The notes beneath the pieces are model-generated. The model searched no databases. It saw only the letters and a program-made list of their open reading frames with translations, and was not told the origin of the DNA. From positions 558,001 to 622,000 of the forward strand of contig CP053688.1 of NCBI GenBank assembly GCA_013200995.1: DNA of 64,000 bases. The letters run 5' to 3'. Source of the stretch: Arthrobacter citreus (lineage in GTDB: Bacteria > Bacillota > Bacilli > Bacillales > Bacillaceae_G). Below, piece after piece: positions 9,037 through 19,370 of the stretch (positions within the stretch are counted from its first letter, which is position 1; every line of letters begins with the position of its first letter). A program made the position numbers and the translations under genes.

Positions 9037-9738
9037 GTGGAATATTTTGATGTACTAGCATTTGGAGCACATCCCGACGATGTTGAGATCGGAATGGCAG
9101 GTACGATTGCTAAATTTACTAAACTAGGCTATAAGGTTGCTATTTGTGATTTAACAGAGGCGGAGCTTTCATCAAATGGTGATACGTTCATTAGAAGGAA
9201 AGAAGCTGAAGCAGCCGATAAAATTTTAGGCGTTTCAAAGCGTTTTAATTTATCATTGCCTGACCGTGGGCTATACTTGTCAGAAGAGGCAATAAAACAA
9301 GTAGTTGCATTAATACGAATGACAAAACCTAGTATTGTATTTTCTCCATATGAAGTAGATCGACATCCTGATCATGGAAATTGTACAAAAATTATCGAAG
9401 AAGCGGTTTTTTCTTCAGGCATTCGAAAATTTAATGTAAATACGAATCATGATGCTCATAAGGTTAAACACGTTTTCCAATATATGATCAATGGTTTCCA
9501 TCGTCCGAATTTTATTGTTGATGTTTCCGAAACAATTGAAATAAAAAAAGCAGCACTTGAAGCGTATGAAAGTCAATTTACGCAAGGTCCGGATGGTGTA
9601 GTAACACCACTAACAAACGACTATGTAAATAGTGTTATTGCAAGAGAAAAAATTTTTGGTAAAGAAGTTGGCATTCCATATGGAGAAGGTTTTCTAAGCA
9701 AGAAACCAATTCTATTAAATGCAGATTGGTTAGTTTAA
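9037..9738 (+). CDS. bshB1: Bacillithiol biosynthesis deacetylase BshB1
   Basis: 233 residues from the GTG at 9037 (AAAGAGAG eight bases before; another GTG at 9028 lies within that ribosome site). PIG-L/LmbE zinc deacetylase: FGAHPDDVEIGMAG gives His-Asp-Asp and RHPDHGN gives the second ligand pair. It removes acetyl from GlcNAc-malate to give GlcN-malate, step two of bacillithiol synthesis. bshA, step one, follows 30 bases downstream. Confidence 0.95.
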   Translation: MEYFDVLAFGAHPDDVEIGMAGTIAKFTKLGYKVAICDLTEAELSSNGDTFIRRKEAEAADKILGVSKRFNLSLPDRGLYLSEEAIKQVVALIRMTKPSIVFSPYEVDRHPDHGNCTKIIEEAVFSSGIRKFNVNTNHDAHKVKHVFQYMINGFHRPNFIVDVSETIEIKKAALEAYESQFTQGPDGVVTPLTNDYVNSVIAREKIFGKEVGIPYGEGFLSKKPILLNADWLV

Positions 9739-9768
9739 AAAGAAATGAAGAAGTTTAGGAGAGATAAA

Positions 9769-10899
9769 ATGAAGTTGAAAATTGGGATCACATGTTATCC
9801 TACTGTAGGTGGTTCTGGCGTCATCGCTACTGAGCTAGGTAAATTATTAGCAGAACTAGGACATGAAATTCATTTTATTTCATCAAGTATGCCGTTTCGT
9901 TTAAATAAAGTGTATCCTAATATTTATTATCATGCAGTTGAAGTAAATCAATATTCAGTTTTTCAATACCCACCATATGATTTAGCTTTGGCGAGTAAAA
10001 TGGCTGAAGTTGCAAACCGTGAAAAATTAGATATTTTACATGTACATTACGCGATTCCGCATGCAATATGTGCTGTTCTAGCAAAACAAATGATTCATCA
10101 TGATATTAAAATTGTAACTACATTACATGGTACTGACATAACCGTACTAGGTTATGACTCCTCTTTAACAGAGTTAATTAAATTTGGTATTGAAAAATCC
10201 GATGTCGTAACAGCAGTTTCGAATGATTTAATACGTCAAACAAAGGAATTAGTAAATCCTGATAAAGAAATACAAACAGTATATAATTTTATTGATGAAA
10301 GAGTGTACTACAAAAGAAATTGTCGAGCTTTAAAAGCTGAATACGGAATTCAAGAACACGAGAAAGTAATCATACATATATCTAATTTCCGACAAGTAAA
10401 ACGAACAAAAGATGTAGTTGATGTATTTAACAAAGTTCGAAAAGAAATTCCTTCCAAGTTACTATTAGTAGGTGACGGTCCAGAAATATCTAGCTTATGT
10501 AAATTAGTTAGAGAGCTTGGCATTGAAAAGGATGTTTTATTCCTAGGTAAACAAGAAAATGTTGAAGAATTGCTTTCAATGAGTGACATAAAACTTCTCC
10601 TTTCATCAAAAGAAAGCTTTGGTTTAGTATTATTGGAGGCTATGGCTTGTGGTGTACCATGTATTGGAACACGAGTTGGTGGAATCCCCGAAGTAATTGA
10701 ACACGGTGAAAACGGTTATATTTGTGAACTTGGTGATATTGATCAAATCGCATATTATACACTTAATTTATTACAAGATGAAAAATTATATAAACAAATT
10801 TCAAATCGCGCAGTTGAAATTGTGAAAGAAAGATTTCACTCAAATCAAATCGTATCACAATATTTATCTATTTATAATGAGCTAGTAGGAATGAACTAA
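9769..10899 (+). CDS. bshA: N-acetyl-alpha-D-glucosaminyl L-malate synthase BshA
   Basis: 376 residues from the ATG at 9769 behind TAGGAGAG; an upstream in-frame ATG at 9745 has no site. GT4-type glycosyltransferase: [19 protein letters not shown] at the N-terminus, [10 protein letters not shown] in the middle, and [19 protein letters not shown] with the two Glu of the EX7E motif near residue 285. It joins UDP-GlcNAc to L-malate, the first step to bacillithiol. cca starts directly after the stop. Confidence 0.95.
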   Translation: MKLKIGITCYPTVGGSGVIATELGKLLAELGHEIHFISSSMPFRLNKVYPNIYYHAVEVNQYSVFQYPPYDLALASKMAEVANREKLDILHVHYAIPHAICAVLAKQMIHHDIKIVTTLHGTDITVLGYDSSLTELIKFGIEKSDVVTAVSNDLIRQTKELVNPDKEIQTVYNFIDERVYYKRNCRALKAEYGIQEHEKVIIHISNFRQVKRTKDVVDVFNKVRKEIPSKLLLVGDGPEISSLCKLVRELGIEKDVLFLGKQENVEELLSMSDIKLLLSSKESFGLVLLEAMACGVPCIGTRVGGIPEVIEHGENGYICELGDIDQIAYYTLNLLQDEKLYKQISNRAVEIVKERFHSNQIVSQYLSIYNELVGMN

Positions 10900-10900
10900 T

Positions 10901-12094
10901 ATGGAACTATTCGAAAAAGCAAAGCCAATATTAGAGATACTAATAAAAAATGGTTTTGAAGCTTATTTTGTCGGAGGTTGTGTAAGAGATAAAATAATTC
11001 AAAGAGATGTAGGGGATATTGATATCGCTACTTCTGCCTTACCAGAAGAAGTTATGTCCATATTTCCAAAAACTGTTCCGACAGGGCTACAGCATGGTAC
11101 GGTTTTAGTGATTCATAATGGTGAACAATATGAGATTACAACATTCAGAACTGAATCTACTTATCATGATAATCGAAGACCTTCTGAAGTGACATTTGTA
11201 AAATCAATTGAAGAAGATTTAAAACGAAGAGATTTTACAATGAATGCAATCGCGATGACACCGAATAACGACATAATCGACCCTTTTAATGGTGCAAATG
11301 ATATAAACGATGGCTTAATACGTTGTGTCGGGGATGCTAAAGAAAGATTCCAAGAAGATGCTCTTCGAATGTTAAGAGGCATACGTTTTGTAAGTCAATT
11401 AGATTTTCGTTTAAATGATGAAACGTATAATGCTATTCATTCAAATAAAGAATTAATTGAAAATATTGCAATTGAAAGAATTTCAGTTGAAATAGAAAAA
11501 ATGTTGCTAGGAAAGTCACCTAAAAAAGCAATCGACCTTTTAATAAAAACAAAGTTATTAAATCATCTTCCAAGTTTTCAATATTGCACTACTCAATTTT
11601 TAGAACTATTAGAACTTCCAATCCAATCTTTAAAAGATGTCGAAGAATTTTGGGCTTTAATTTTATATAAATGCAATTTTGAAAATCCGGAAAAAATTTT
11701 ACGAAGTTGGAAGATGTCTAATGGTCGAATTAAACAAATATTAAACATTTATGATCTGCTAATTGAAACTAAAATTGAATGGAGCAATACTAAGTTATAT
11801 CAAGTTGGATTAACGGATGCAATAAAATATGAGCGTTTACAATTAGTTCTAGACCACTTGAATGCAAATGAACTAGATGAAAAAATTTTAAAGAGTCTAT
11901 ATAATAAATTACCGATTTATTCAAAGTCCGATTTGAGCTTTACAGGTAATGATTTATTAGAATGGTCACAAATAAAAGGCGGACCGTGGTTGAAAGAAGT
12001 AATAAGCGAAATAGAATATCTTATTGTTGAGAATCAACTTGAGAATAACCAACTTGCTGTTAAGGAGTGGTTTGGAAATTGGCTTCAAAAGTAA
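10901..12094 (+). CDS. cca: CCA-adding tRNA nucleotidyltransferase
   Basis: 397 residues. Class II nucleotidyltransferase head with FVGGCVRD, the metal-binding GDIDIATSA and the RRDFTMNAIA motif; a long helical C-terminal body binds tRNA. It builds or repairs the 3' CCA end of tRNA. It begins two bases after bshA ends and its last 16 bases overlap birA, so bshB1-bshA-cca-birA read as one operon, the order also found in B. subtilis. Confidence 0.96.
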   Translation: MELFEKAKPILEILIKNGFEAYFVGGCVRDKIIQRDVGDIDIATSALPEEVMSIFPKTVPTGLQHGTVLVIHNGEQYEITTFRTESTYHDNRRPSEVTFVKSIEEDLKRRDFTMNAIAMTPNNDIIDPFNGANDINDGLIRCVGDAKERFQEDALRMLRGIRFVSQLDFRLNDETYNAIHSNKELIENIAIERISVEIEKMLLGKSPKKAIDLLIKTKLLNHLPSFQYCTTQFLELLELPIQSLKDVEEFWALILYKCNFENPEKILRSWKMSNGRIKQILNIYDLLIETKIEWSNTKLYQVGLTDAIKYERLQLVLDHLNANELDEKILKSLYNKLPIYSKSDLSFTGNDLLEWSQIKGGPWLKEVISEIEYLIVENQLENNQLAVKEWFGNWLQK

Positions 12095-13062
12095 AAGAAA
12101 GAATTTTACAGTTATTCACAGAAAATAGTAATGAATATTTATCAGGACAGTTTTTGAGTGATGAATTAGGAATTTCACGTACTGCAATATGGAAATACAT
12201 GAAAGAGTTACAAGAAGAGGGAATAGAAGTTGAAGCGGTAAGGAAGGTCGGTTATAAGATAACAGGAAAATCAGATCGATTGACTTCAACTGATATTCAA
12301 CTTGGTTTAGAAACGAAAAAGTTTGGACGAAACGTAGTCTATCATGAAGAAACAAATTCTACTCAAACGATCGCAAACGAATTGGTTTTAAATGATGCAC
12401 CAGAAGGTACGATTGTTTTAGCTGAACGTCAATTATTAGGTCGTGGAAGATTGCAGCGAAACTGGTTAACTTCAGATGGAAAAGCAATTGCTATGAGTGT
12501 TATTTTAAGGCCAGCTATTTCACCAAGGGTAGCCCCTCAATTAACATTATTAACTGCTGTCGTTATTGCCTCAGCAATTGAAAAAGTGACAGGGTTACAT
12601 CCTAATATAAAATGGCCAAATGATATTCTAATTAATAATAAAAAGGTTTGTGGGATCTTAACCGAAATGCAAGGGGATGCTGATTGCATTAAAAGTGTCG
12701 TGATCGGTATAGGAATCAATGTCAATCAAGTTGAAGAAGATTACCCTTTAGAACTAGCGGATATCGCAACATCCTTACGCATTGAAAAAGGACAAACCTT
12801 TATGCGAGCATATTTAATTCAAGTTATTTTATCTGAATTTGAGAAGTTCTATGAAATATTTTTGGAAAAAGGATTTAAACCGATTAAACTTTTATGGGAA
12901 AGTTATGCGATTTCATTAGGGAAACAAATCAAAGCAACTACTTTAAATGAGGAAATCGTCGGTAAAGCCATTGGTATCACGGATGAAGGGCAATTACTAA
13001 TTGAAGATCATTTAGGAAATGTTCATACAATTTATTCAGCAGATATATCAATTAATAAATAA
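12079..13062 (+). CDS. birA: Biotin-protein ligase and biotin operon repressor BirA
   Basis: About 327 residues. The likely start is the TTG at 12079 with AAGGAG 11 bases before it, inside the end of cca. Residues 1-60 form a winged helix (GQFLSDELGISRTAIWKYMKELQEEG), then the ligase core with GRGRLQRNW (biotinoyl-AMP loop) and KWPNDILIN, then an SH3-like C-terminus. It attaches biotin to carboxylase domains and, with biotinyl-AMP bound, represses biotin genes. Group II BirA by its N-terminal DNA-binding domain. Confidence 0.95.
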   Translation: MASKVKERILQLFTENSNEYLSGQFLSDELGISRTAIWKYMKELQEEGIEVEAVRKVGYKITGKSDRLTSTDIQLGLETKKFGRNVVYHEETNSTQTIANELVLNDAPEGTIVLAERQLLGRGRLQRNWLTSDGKAIAMSVILRPAISPRVAPQLTLLTAVVIASAIEKVTGLHPNIKWPNDILINNKKVCGILTEMQGDADCIKSVVIGIGINVNQVEEDYPLELADIATSLRIEKGQTFMRAYLIQVILSEFEKFYEIFLEKGFKPIKLLWESYAISLGKQIKATTLNEEIVGKAIGITDEGQLLIEDHLGNVHTIYSADISINK

Positions 13063-13088
13063 TTGATAAAATTAAACAATGTTTAAAC

Positions 13089-13122
13089 AACTCTCTTTCT
13101 CACCTAGGAAGAGAGTTATTTG
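13089..13122 (+). terminator. Probable terminator after birA
   Basis: Perfect AACTCTCTT / AAGAGAGTT stem with an 11-base loop. The following T-tract is weak (ATTTG), so termination may be partial. Confidence 0.6.
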
Positions 13123-13381
13123 TATACAAAAATTTGTCCCAATTTTATTTGTAAATAATACCAAGTTTTTTCTTTACTAAATTGGTATTATTACTATAAA
13201 CTGTATGGGGAGGGTCATGTTTTTTTCTTTTGACTCTTCATGGGTGGTATCTGAATAGGGTCAAACAATCTTTAGTATCCTAAGAAGAACTACACCAAGT
13301 TTTAAAAAATCTAATTTAAAAATGTGTTCTGCCTTGATCCTATAAGGACTGGGACAGAGGAATGAGCTGGTTTACAATTTT

Positions 13382-13414
13382 CCTTTGTTCTCTTTTTGAG
13401 CAAAGGTTTTTTAT
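13382..13414 (+). terminator. Terminator or attenuator in the panB leader
   Basis: Stem CCTTTGTTC / GAGCAAAGG (one G-T pair) followed at once by TTTTTT. It lies 40 bases before the panB start, after a gene-free leader, so it would stop transcripts begun upstream unless an alternative fold forms. The leader is not a T-box that I can recognise. Confidence 0.65.
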
Positions 13415-13454
13415 TGTAGCCCCATTTCCTCTTCATTTAAAAGGAGGAAAAAAG

Positions 13455-14297
13455 ATGAAAACAACAAAAGATTTTTTGAAAATGAAAGAGAATAATGAAC
13501 CAATCGTGATGATTACAGCTTACGATTATCCTTCAGCATTGTTATCTGAAGCAAGCGAAGTAGACATGATCTTAGTCGGTGACTCCCTTGGGAATGTTGT
13601 CCTTGGGTATGATTCGACAATAAAAGTGACTGTTAACGACATGATTCATCATTCAAAAGCTGTTAAAAGAGGGGCGAAAAATACATTTATCGTTACTGAT
13701 ATGCCGTTCATGTCATACCACTTCTCAAAAGAAGAGGCCTTGCGCAGTGCTTGTCGCATAATGCAAGAAGGAGATGCACATGCTGTAAAGCTCGAAGGTG
13801 CAGATGATAATGTATTAGAAGTAATTAAAGCCTTAACGATTGCAGGTGTACCAGTTGTAGCTCACTTAGGATTAACTCCTCAATCAGTTGGTGTACTAGG
13901 AGGGTACAAAGTTCAAGCTCGTGATTCCGAAAGTGCGATGAAATTATTTAATGACGCAAAGAAATGTGAAGAAGCAGGAGCATTTGCAATCGTACTTGAA
14001 TGTGTTCCAAAGCAAATTGCAAAGGATATTACTAAAGACCTTTCAATCCCGACAATTGGAATTGGAGCTGGCGTTGATACTGATGGCCAAGTACTTGTTT
14101 ATCATGATTTAATAACATATGGTGTCGGTCGAGTGGCGAAATTTGTAAAACAATATGCAAATGTATCTGAGACAATTGAAAATGCAATTGCGTCTTATGT
14201 ACAAGAAGTTAAATCTAGACAATTTCCAGATACGAAACATTCGTTTACAATGAAAGAAGAACAGTTAAAGGCATTATACGGGGGAAGTTCGCAATGA
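13455..14297 (+). CDS. panB: 3-methyl-2-oxobutanoate hydroxymethyltransferase
   Basis: 280 residues from the ATG at 13455 behind AAAGGAGG; the longer upstream frame runs through the leader hairpin and is not credible. Conserved blocks [37 protein letters not shown] and IGIGAG. It makes ketopantoate from 2-oxoisovalerate and methylene-tetrahydrofolate, the first step of pantothenate synthesis. The stop overlaps the panC start by four bases. Confidence 0.97.
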   Translation: MKTTKDFLKMKENNEPIVMITAYDYPSALLSEASEVDMILVGDSLGNVVLGYDSTIKVTVNDMIHHSKAVKRGAKNTFIVTDMPFMSYHFSKEEALRSACRIMQEGDAHAVKLEGADDNVLEVIKALTIAGVPVVAHLGLTPQSVGVLGGYKVQARDSESAMKLFNDAKKCEEAGAFAIVLECVPKQIAKDITKDLSIPTIGIGAGVDTDGQVLVYHDLITYGVGRVAKFVKQYANVSETIENAIASYVQEVKSRQFPDTKHSFTMKEEQLKALYGGSSQ

Positions 14298-15139
14298 AAG
14301 TGTTTAACACAATAAAAGATTTAAGAAATGAACTTAAAAGTCTCAGAAAAGGTGAAAAATCAATTGGATTTGTACCAACAATGGGTTTTTTACATGAGGG
14401 ACATGTTTCATTATTAGAAGAAGCTAGAAAAAATAATGATATCGTTGTATTGAGTATATTTGTTAATCCTACTCAATTTGGTCCAAATGAAGATTTTGAT
14501 CGATACCCAAGAGACTTTGAACGAGATGAAAAAATTGCACTAAATGCTGGAGTAGATTGCCTCTTTTATCCAACAGTTGAAGAAATGTATCCAAATGATT
14601 TAAAATCAACATTGAAAGTTACAAAGCGAGTAGATGTTCTTTGTGGTGAAAAAAGGCCCGGACATTTTGATGGCGTTGCATTAGTTGTATCAAAATTATT
14701 TAATATTGTGCAACCAGACCAAGCTTATTTTGGATTAAAAGATGCTCAACAGGTCGCTGTAATTGAGGGACTAGTTGAAGATTTCAATATACCTGTTAAA
14801 ATTAATCCTGTTCCAACTATTAGGGAAGAAGACGGATTAGCTAAAAGTTCACGAAATGTATATTTATCAGAAAATGAAAGAAAAGAAGCACCAGCTTTAT
14901 ATAAAAGTCTACAAAAAGCAGTTGAGGATATAAATAATGGGAATTTAGATCCTGAACAACTGAAACAAAGTATTATTACTACAATACAAAATGAAACATC
15001 TGGAGAAGTAGATTATGTAAGTATTTATTCTTATCCAGAATTAGAAACGATAAATAAAATAAATGGAAAAATTATTATTGCATTAGCAGTGAAGTTTACA
15101 AATGCTCGTCTAATCGATAATATTATTGTTTCTATTTAG
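14294..15139 (+). CDS. panC: Pantothenate synthetase
   Basis: 281 residues. HIGH-type nucleotidyl site in [27 protein letters not shown], then [16 protein letters not shown] and KSSRN, all hallmark blocks of PanC. It joins pantoate and beta-alanine with ATP. Starts inside panB (ATGA overlap) and is followed 24 bases later by panD, which supplies the beta-alanine. Confidence 0.97.
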   Translation: MKVFNTIKDLRNELKSLRKGEKSIGFVPTMGFLHEGHVSLLEEARKNNDIVVLSIFVNPTQFGPNEDFDRYPRDFERDEKIALNAGVDCLFYPTVEEMYPNDLKSTLKVTKRVDVLCGEKRPGHFDGVALVVSKLFNIVQPDQAYFGLKDAQQVAVIEGLVEDFNIPVKINPVPTIREEDGLAKSSRNVYLSENERKEAPALYKSLQKAVEDINNGNLDPEQLKQSIITTIQNETSGEVDYVSIYSYPELETINKINGKIIIALAVKFTNARLIDNIIVSI

Positions 15140-15163
15140 GTAGAACAACTAGGGGGAAATGAC

Positions 15164-15547
15164 ATGATTCGCACAATGATGAGAGCAAAACTTCATAGAG
15201 CAACTGTAACAGAAGCAAATTTAAATTATGTTGGTAGTATTACGATTGACCAAGATTTAATGGATGCTGTCGATATACTTGAAAATGAAAAAGTACAAAT
15301 TGTAAATAATAATAACGGTGCTCGTCTTGAGACATACGTAATTCCAGGGAGACGTGGAAGTGGTATAATTTGCCTTAACGGAGCTGCGGCACGATTAGTC
15401 CAAGAGGGCGATAAAGTAATCATTATTGCTTATGGTCAAGTTGAAGAGGAGAAACTTGATCAACATGAACCAAAAATTGCATTTCTAAATGATTCAAATG
15501 AGATTGTCGAAATGATTGGCAAAGAAATCGCAGGGACAATTAAGTAA
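15164..15547 (+). CDS. panD: Aspartate 1-decarboxylase proenzyme
   Basis: 127 residues, the usual length. The self-cleavage site Gly-Ser in GSITID (residues 24-25) generates the pyruvoyl group; Tyr and Asn residues in the [21 protein letters not shown] block line the active site. It makes beta-alanine from aspartate for panC. Last gene of panBCD. Confidence 0.97.
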   Translation: MIRTMMRAKLHRATVTEANLNYVGSITIDQDLMDAVDILENEKVQIVNNNNGARLETYVIPGRRGSGIICLNGAAARLVQEGDKVIIIAYGQVEEEKLDQHEPKIAFLNDSNEIVEMIGKEIAGTIK

Positions 15548-15630
15548 TAAAAAAACGGGGCCTTTCGACTAGAATTTTTAGGCTTTAGTAAAGCTTGAAG
15601 ATGAGTATAGTTTACAAAAACGTTTAGTCT

Positions 15631-15738
15631 GGAATCCCCTTCTTTAGGGTGTGTAGACGAAAGTCTAATAAAATTGATTTCCAGACTGATTGAAAGCAAG
15701 CATCTGGCAGGCAGTTTTGGAATCCCCTTCTTTAGGGG
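15631..15738 (+). repeat. Direct repeat of the panD terminator stem
   Basis: GGAATCCCCTTCTTTAGGG occurs at 15631-15649 and again at 15719-15737. The first copy lacks the last stem bases and T-run. Between them GTCTGGAA (15628) and TTCCAGAC (15678) form an extra inverted pair. This looks like a local duplication of a terminator. Confidence 0.7.
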
Positions 15739-15748
15739 ATTTTTTTGT
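15719..15748 (+). terminator. Rho-independent terminator of panBCD
   Basis: AATCCCC / GGGGATT stem around TTCTTTA, followed by seven T. Confidence 0.92.
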
Positions 15749-15815
15749 TGTTTGTATTGTTTAATCCATTTTATACAAAATAATCATTATAAAGAGAACT
15801 TGGAGGTGGCAACAT

Positions 15816-18602
15816 ATGAATAAGTTTGTGGTCGTTGACCTAGAAACAACTGGAAATAATAATAGAGGTCAAGATCGAATTATTCAAATTGCAGCCTTTT
15901 TATTAGAAAGTGGAGAAGTTATAGAACAATTTTCGAGTTTTATTAATCCAAATATGGCCATCCCAGCATTTATTTCAGAATTAACGGGGATATCTGATGA
16001 AATGGTTCTACATGCACCTCAATTTGAGCAAATCGCTGATGAACTATATCCAATGTTTCAAGATGCCTATTTCGTTGCACACAATGTGCATTTTGACTTA
16101 ACTTTTTTACAAAAAGAATTCGAGCGAATTGGATTACCAAAAATTTCACCATTAGCTCTAGACACAGTAGAGTTAACGAGAATTTTGTTTCCTACATTAA
16201 CTAGTTATAAATTATCTGATTTAGCGAAAGTATTTAATATTCAACACGAAAATCCTCATCAAGCCGATAGTGATGCTGAGGTTACAGCTGAATTATTAAC
16301 CATTTTATTAAAAAAGCTAGAAAGCTTACCTTATGCTTCTTTAAAAATTTTAGAAAAACTTAGTAATAGCTTTAAAAGTGACATTACATACTATATATCC
16401 GATCTTCTTCAAAGAAAATCTGAATCAATTTCAAAAGAAGCGAGTCAGTTTGAAGAATTTAGAAGAATTGCGCTTAAAAAAAGAAGCTTTAGTTTGCCAC
16501 AAGAGGAAGAAGATTTCGTAGATTTTGATGAACATCTTAAACGAGAGCTTGCCGATCAAATGGCTGTGGAAATCCCAAATTTTACGAAAAGAAAAGAACA
16601 ATATGATTATATGCATGATCTATTCAATGCTTTTCAACATAAAAATATCATTCTGGCTGAAGCTGGCACAGGTGTAGGTAAGACATTAGGGTATTTAATT
16701 CCATCAGCATTTTTTTCAAAACAAAATGGAAAACAAGTTGTAATCAGCACTAGTACAATTGCATTACAGAAACAGCTATTGAAAAAACATGTAAAAACAC
16801 TTGAAAAAATCATACCTTTTCAATTGAAAATTGCATCGATTCAAAGTAAAAGAAATTATTTATGTCTCCAAAAATTTGAATATGTTGTTGGAGAACAATT
16901 TGATGATAATTACGATAGTATTTTATCAAAAGCAATGATCACTGTATGGTTAACAGAAACTGAACATGGAGAATTAGATGAATTATCACTTCCATCAGGA
17001 GGCCTGCATTTATGGGAGCGGGTATGTTGTAATGATGAAAGTGAAAATAAAAGAGCAAATCCATGGTTTCATAAATGTTTTTATCAAAGGGCAAAAAGTC
17101 AATTAATGCTAGCCGATTTAATTATTACTAATCACGCTTATTTATTATCGACTTTAAAAAATAAAGATCATTTGATTAATTCAGTTAAAACATTTGTTAT
17201 TGATGAAGCACATGCTCTTGAAGAGACCGCTTCAAAAACCTTTGGTATCACGTTTTCTTGTTTAAAATATTATCAATATTTGAGTCGATTAAGTACGACT
17301 GATAGTAATGAGATTGTTCACCGTTTATACAAAATAGATGAAGGTATATCTAATAGGGAAATATGGTGGAAAAAAGTTGATCATTTAGTAAAAGAAATTA
17401 AGTATGAATCAGATGAGCTTTTTAGATTATTACGAGATTTTATTTTAACAAAACAAAATGCACTAGATAAAGAAAATATCAGACAATCGATTACACTTAG
17501 CAAAAAGAATACATCAAGTCAAAATTGGAAGGTTATTCAAGAATGTGCTAATCGATTAATTCATGCAAATAATACTTTGTTTACGGGTTGTGAGCAGTAT
17601 TTAGAGCAAGTTGATGCGACAAACGGTTCGGCATATCATCGTTCAATCATTACGGAATTCAAAATGATTTTTGAACAATTAAGAGGCATGAAAAACGGTC
17701 TTTATGAAATATTGTTCGATCAAAATGAACAGTATATATGCTGGATGGAAACTGAAGCAAAAGGTTCATTTCACACAACTATGCTTTATAGTGAGAAAGT
17801 AGATAATGCTGATTTAATAAAACAATTTTTAATTGAAGGAAGAGAATCAATAGTTCTTACTTCTGCTACGATGTCGATTGATGAATCATTCGCATTTATA
17901 AAGTCATCATTAGGAATTGAAAAAAACAATGTAATCGAAAAAATTTATCCAGTTCCAAATGATTTTGCACAAGGAATGAAAGTATATATTCCAAATGATT
18001 TAATGGGAATAAAAGAGATTTCACAAGAAGATTATGCATTGCAAACATCAAATACTATTCGTAAAATTGTTAATCAAGTAAAAGGAAGAACATTAGTTTT
18101 ATTTACAGCATTTGATTTATTAAAACAAACATATGATCATTTAATACATGATTTAGATAATTTGAATTCGTCCGTTTTAGCTCAAGGTTTCTCTCCTGGA
18201 GGAAAACAAAAGTTAATAAAACAGTTTTTACAATCTAAACAAACAATTTTGTTAGGGACAAATACTTTTTGGGAAGGAATTGACCTACCTAATGAAGAAT
18301 TAGATTGTTTAATCATTGTACGATTACCGTTTACAAACCCTGAAAAGCCTATGTTTATTGCTAAATCAAATTTACTAAAAAAATCAGGAGAAAACTCTTT
18401 CTCAAGTTTAGCTTTACCGTTAGCTGTATTTAAGTTTAGACAAGGTTATGGTCGTCTAATTCGAAATGAAAAAGATCAAGGTTCGTTATTTGTTTTAGAT
18501 AATCGAATAATAAATACAAATTACGGTGCTGAATTTTTAAAGTTAATACCAAATAACAAAATTAGAATTAATACAATCGATGAATTATTAAAAGATTTTT
18601 AA
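15816..18602 (+). CDS. dinG: DinG-type exonuclease-helicase
   Basis: 928 residues. The N-terminal 165 residues are a DEDDh 3'-5' exonuclease: VVDLETTGNN (Asp8, Glu10), HNVHFDLTFL near 90, and HQADSDAE near 150. Then a superfamily 2 helicase domain: Walker A AEAGTGVGKT (about 281-290), VIDEAHALEE (462-470), LTSATMS, and the late motif YGRLIRN. Cysteines at about 350, 404, 405 and 421 lie where XPD/DinG enzymes hold an iron-sulfur cluster, but the spacing is not the classic one. Gram-positive DinG proteins have the extra exonuclease domain. Likely role: nucleic-acid repair or processing. Confidence 0.93.
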   Translation: MNKFVVVDLETTGNNNRGQDRIIQIAAFLLESGEVIEQFSSFINPNMAIPAFISELTGISDEMVLHAPQFEQIADELYPMFQDAYFVAHNVHFDLTFLQKEFERIGLPKISPLALDTVELTRILFPTLTSYKLSDLAKVFNIQHENPHQADSDAEVTAELLTILLKKLESLPYASLKILEKLSNSFKSDITYYISDLLQRKSESISKEASQFEEFRRIALKKRSFSLPQEEEDFVDFDEHLKRELADQMAVEIPNFTKRKEQYDYMHDLFNAFQHKNIILAEAGTGVGKTLGYLIPSAFFSKQNGKQVVISTSTIALQKQLLKKHVKTLEKIIPFQLKIASIQSKRNYLCLQKFEYVVGEQFDDNYDSILSKAMITVWLTETEHGELDELSLPSGGLHLWERVCCNDESENKRANPWFHKCFYQRAKSQLMLADLIITNHAYLLSTLKNKDHLINSVKTFVIDEAHALEETASKTFGITFSCLKYYQYLSRLSTTDSNEIVHRLYKIDEGISNREIWWKKVDHLVKEIKYESDELFRLLRDFILTKQNALDKENIRQSITLSKKNTSSQNWKVIQECANRLIHANNTLFTGCEQYLEQVDATNGSAYHRSIITEFKMIFEQLRGMKNGLYEILFDQNEQYICWMETEAKGSFHTTMLYSEKVDNADLIKQFLIEGRESIVLTSATMSIDESFAFIKSSLGIEKNNVIEKIYPVPNDFAQGMKVYIPNDLMGIKEISQEDYALQTSNTIRKIVNQVKGRTLVLFTAFDLLKQTYDHLIHDLDNLNSSVLAQGFSPGGKQKLIKQFLQSKQTILLGTNTFWEGIDLPNEELDCLIIVRLPFTNPEKPMFIAKSNLLKKSGENSFSSLALPLAVFKFRQGYGRLIRNEKDQGSLFVLDNRIINTNYGAEFLKLIPNNKIRINTIDELLKDF

Positions 18603-18652
18603 CAGTTTTCAACATTTAGCATGAGAATAATAGGGGATTCGGGCTAGACGTA

Positions 18653-18661
18653 TGGTATAAT
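18653..18661 (+). promoter_or_regulatory. Extended -10 promoter before ypmA
   Basis: TGGTATAAT, a TG-N-TATAAT extended -10 element in the short gap after dinG, 48 bases before the ypmA start. The -35 region is poor, as allowed for extended -10 promoters. Confidence 0.55.
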
Positions 18662-18708
18662 GACATAAATTGTAATGTATTTCATAATACATTTTTAGGA
18701 GGAACAAC

Positions 18709-18879
18709 ATGAATTCAAATATTGAAGTATTATCAACAACTAAAATCGAATACACAAAGGATTTATACAAAATTGTTGATAGTTTAAATCGTACTTTAAA
18801 AGAAAAAGATCTTATGTTTGGACTAGCATTAGATAAAGAAAATCAAGAATATGCAGTATTTACAATTTATAGAACATAA
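18709..18879 (+). CDS. ypmA: Small conserved protein YpmA (DUF4264)
   Basis: 56 residues, ATG eight bases after AGGAGG. The sequence opens with NIEVLSTTKIEYTKDLYKIV and ends with DLMFGLALDKENQEYAVFTIYRT, which matches the YpmA family, found between dinG and ypmB in Bacillus. Cytoplasmic; function unknown. Co-transcribed with ypmB, which starts 12 bases on. Confidence 0.88.
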   Translation: MNSNIEVLSTTKIEYTKDLYKIVDSLNRTLKEKDLMFGLALDKENQEYAVFTIYRT

Positions 18880-18890
18880 ATGAGGTATAT

Positions 18891-19355
18891 ATGAAAAAAT
18901 GGTTAGTCATCCTCGGATTAAGCATCATTTTACTATCATTATTTTTAGTTTCTACATATCAATCAGCGACCTCTAAGGTAAACGATGATAAAAAAAATGC
19001 CGAAGAGCTTGTGGTAAAACAAGGATATTTAAAAACTGTGCAACATTCCGATTATTACCACGGAAAAGAACAGGCGATTGTTGTGAGCGGCAAAGACAAT
19101 GCAAATAATGAAATGATAGCATGGATACAGGATGGAAATGTTATTACTCGAAAGAAAAGTGAAGGATTGACCCAAAAACAAATCATTGACAAAGTGGTCA
19201 ATGAGAGAAGCCCAAAAAAAATACATAAAGTAAAGTTAGGAATAGAGAACAAAATACCACTTTGGGAAGTAGTATATATAGACCAAAACGGCAGATATAA
19301 TTTTTATTACGCTGCTTTCGAAAATGGAGAGCTTTTAAAACGTTATAGTATTTAG
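18891..19355 (+). CDS. ypmB: Membrane-anchored DUF5590 protein YpmB
   Basis: 154 residues. An N-terminal membrane helix (WLVILGLSIILLSLFLVS) is followed by an extracytoplasmic domain with two PepSY/cystatin-like halves (V.SGKDNANNEMIAWIQDGNV and PLWEVVYIDQNGRYNFYYAAFENGELLK). The EVVY..NG.Y.YY.A..NG pattern is that of DUF5590. Position between ypmA and aspB is as in B. subtilis. Role unknown. Confidence 0.88.
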   Translation: MKKWLVILGLSIILLSLFLVSTYQSATSKVNDDKKNAEELVVKQGYLKTVQHSDYYHGKEQAIVVSGKDNANNEMIAWIQDGNVITRKKSEGLTQKQIIDKVVNERSPKKIHKVKLGIENKIPLWEVVYIDQNGRYNFYYAAFENGELLKRYSI

Positions 19356-19370
19356 GGGGAACGTAAGAAG

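Noticed and set aside
13236..13252. GGGTGGTATCTG in the panB leader, similar to the T-box core
   Set aside because: The ACCGCG part is missing, no specifier stem is evident, and it is not followed by the expected antiterminator/terminator pair.
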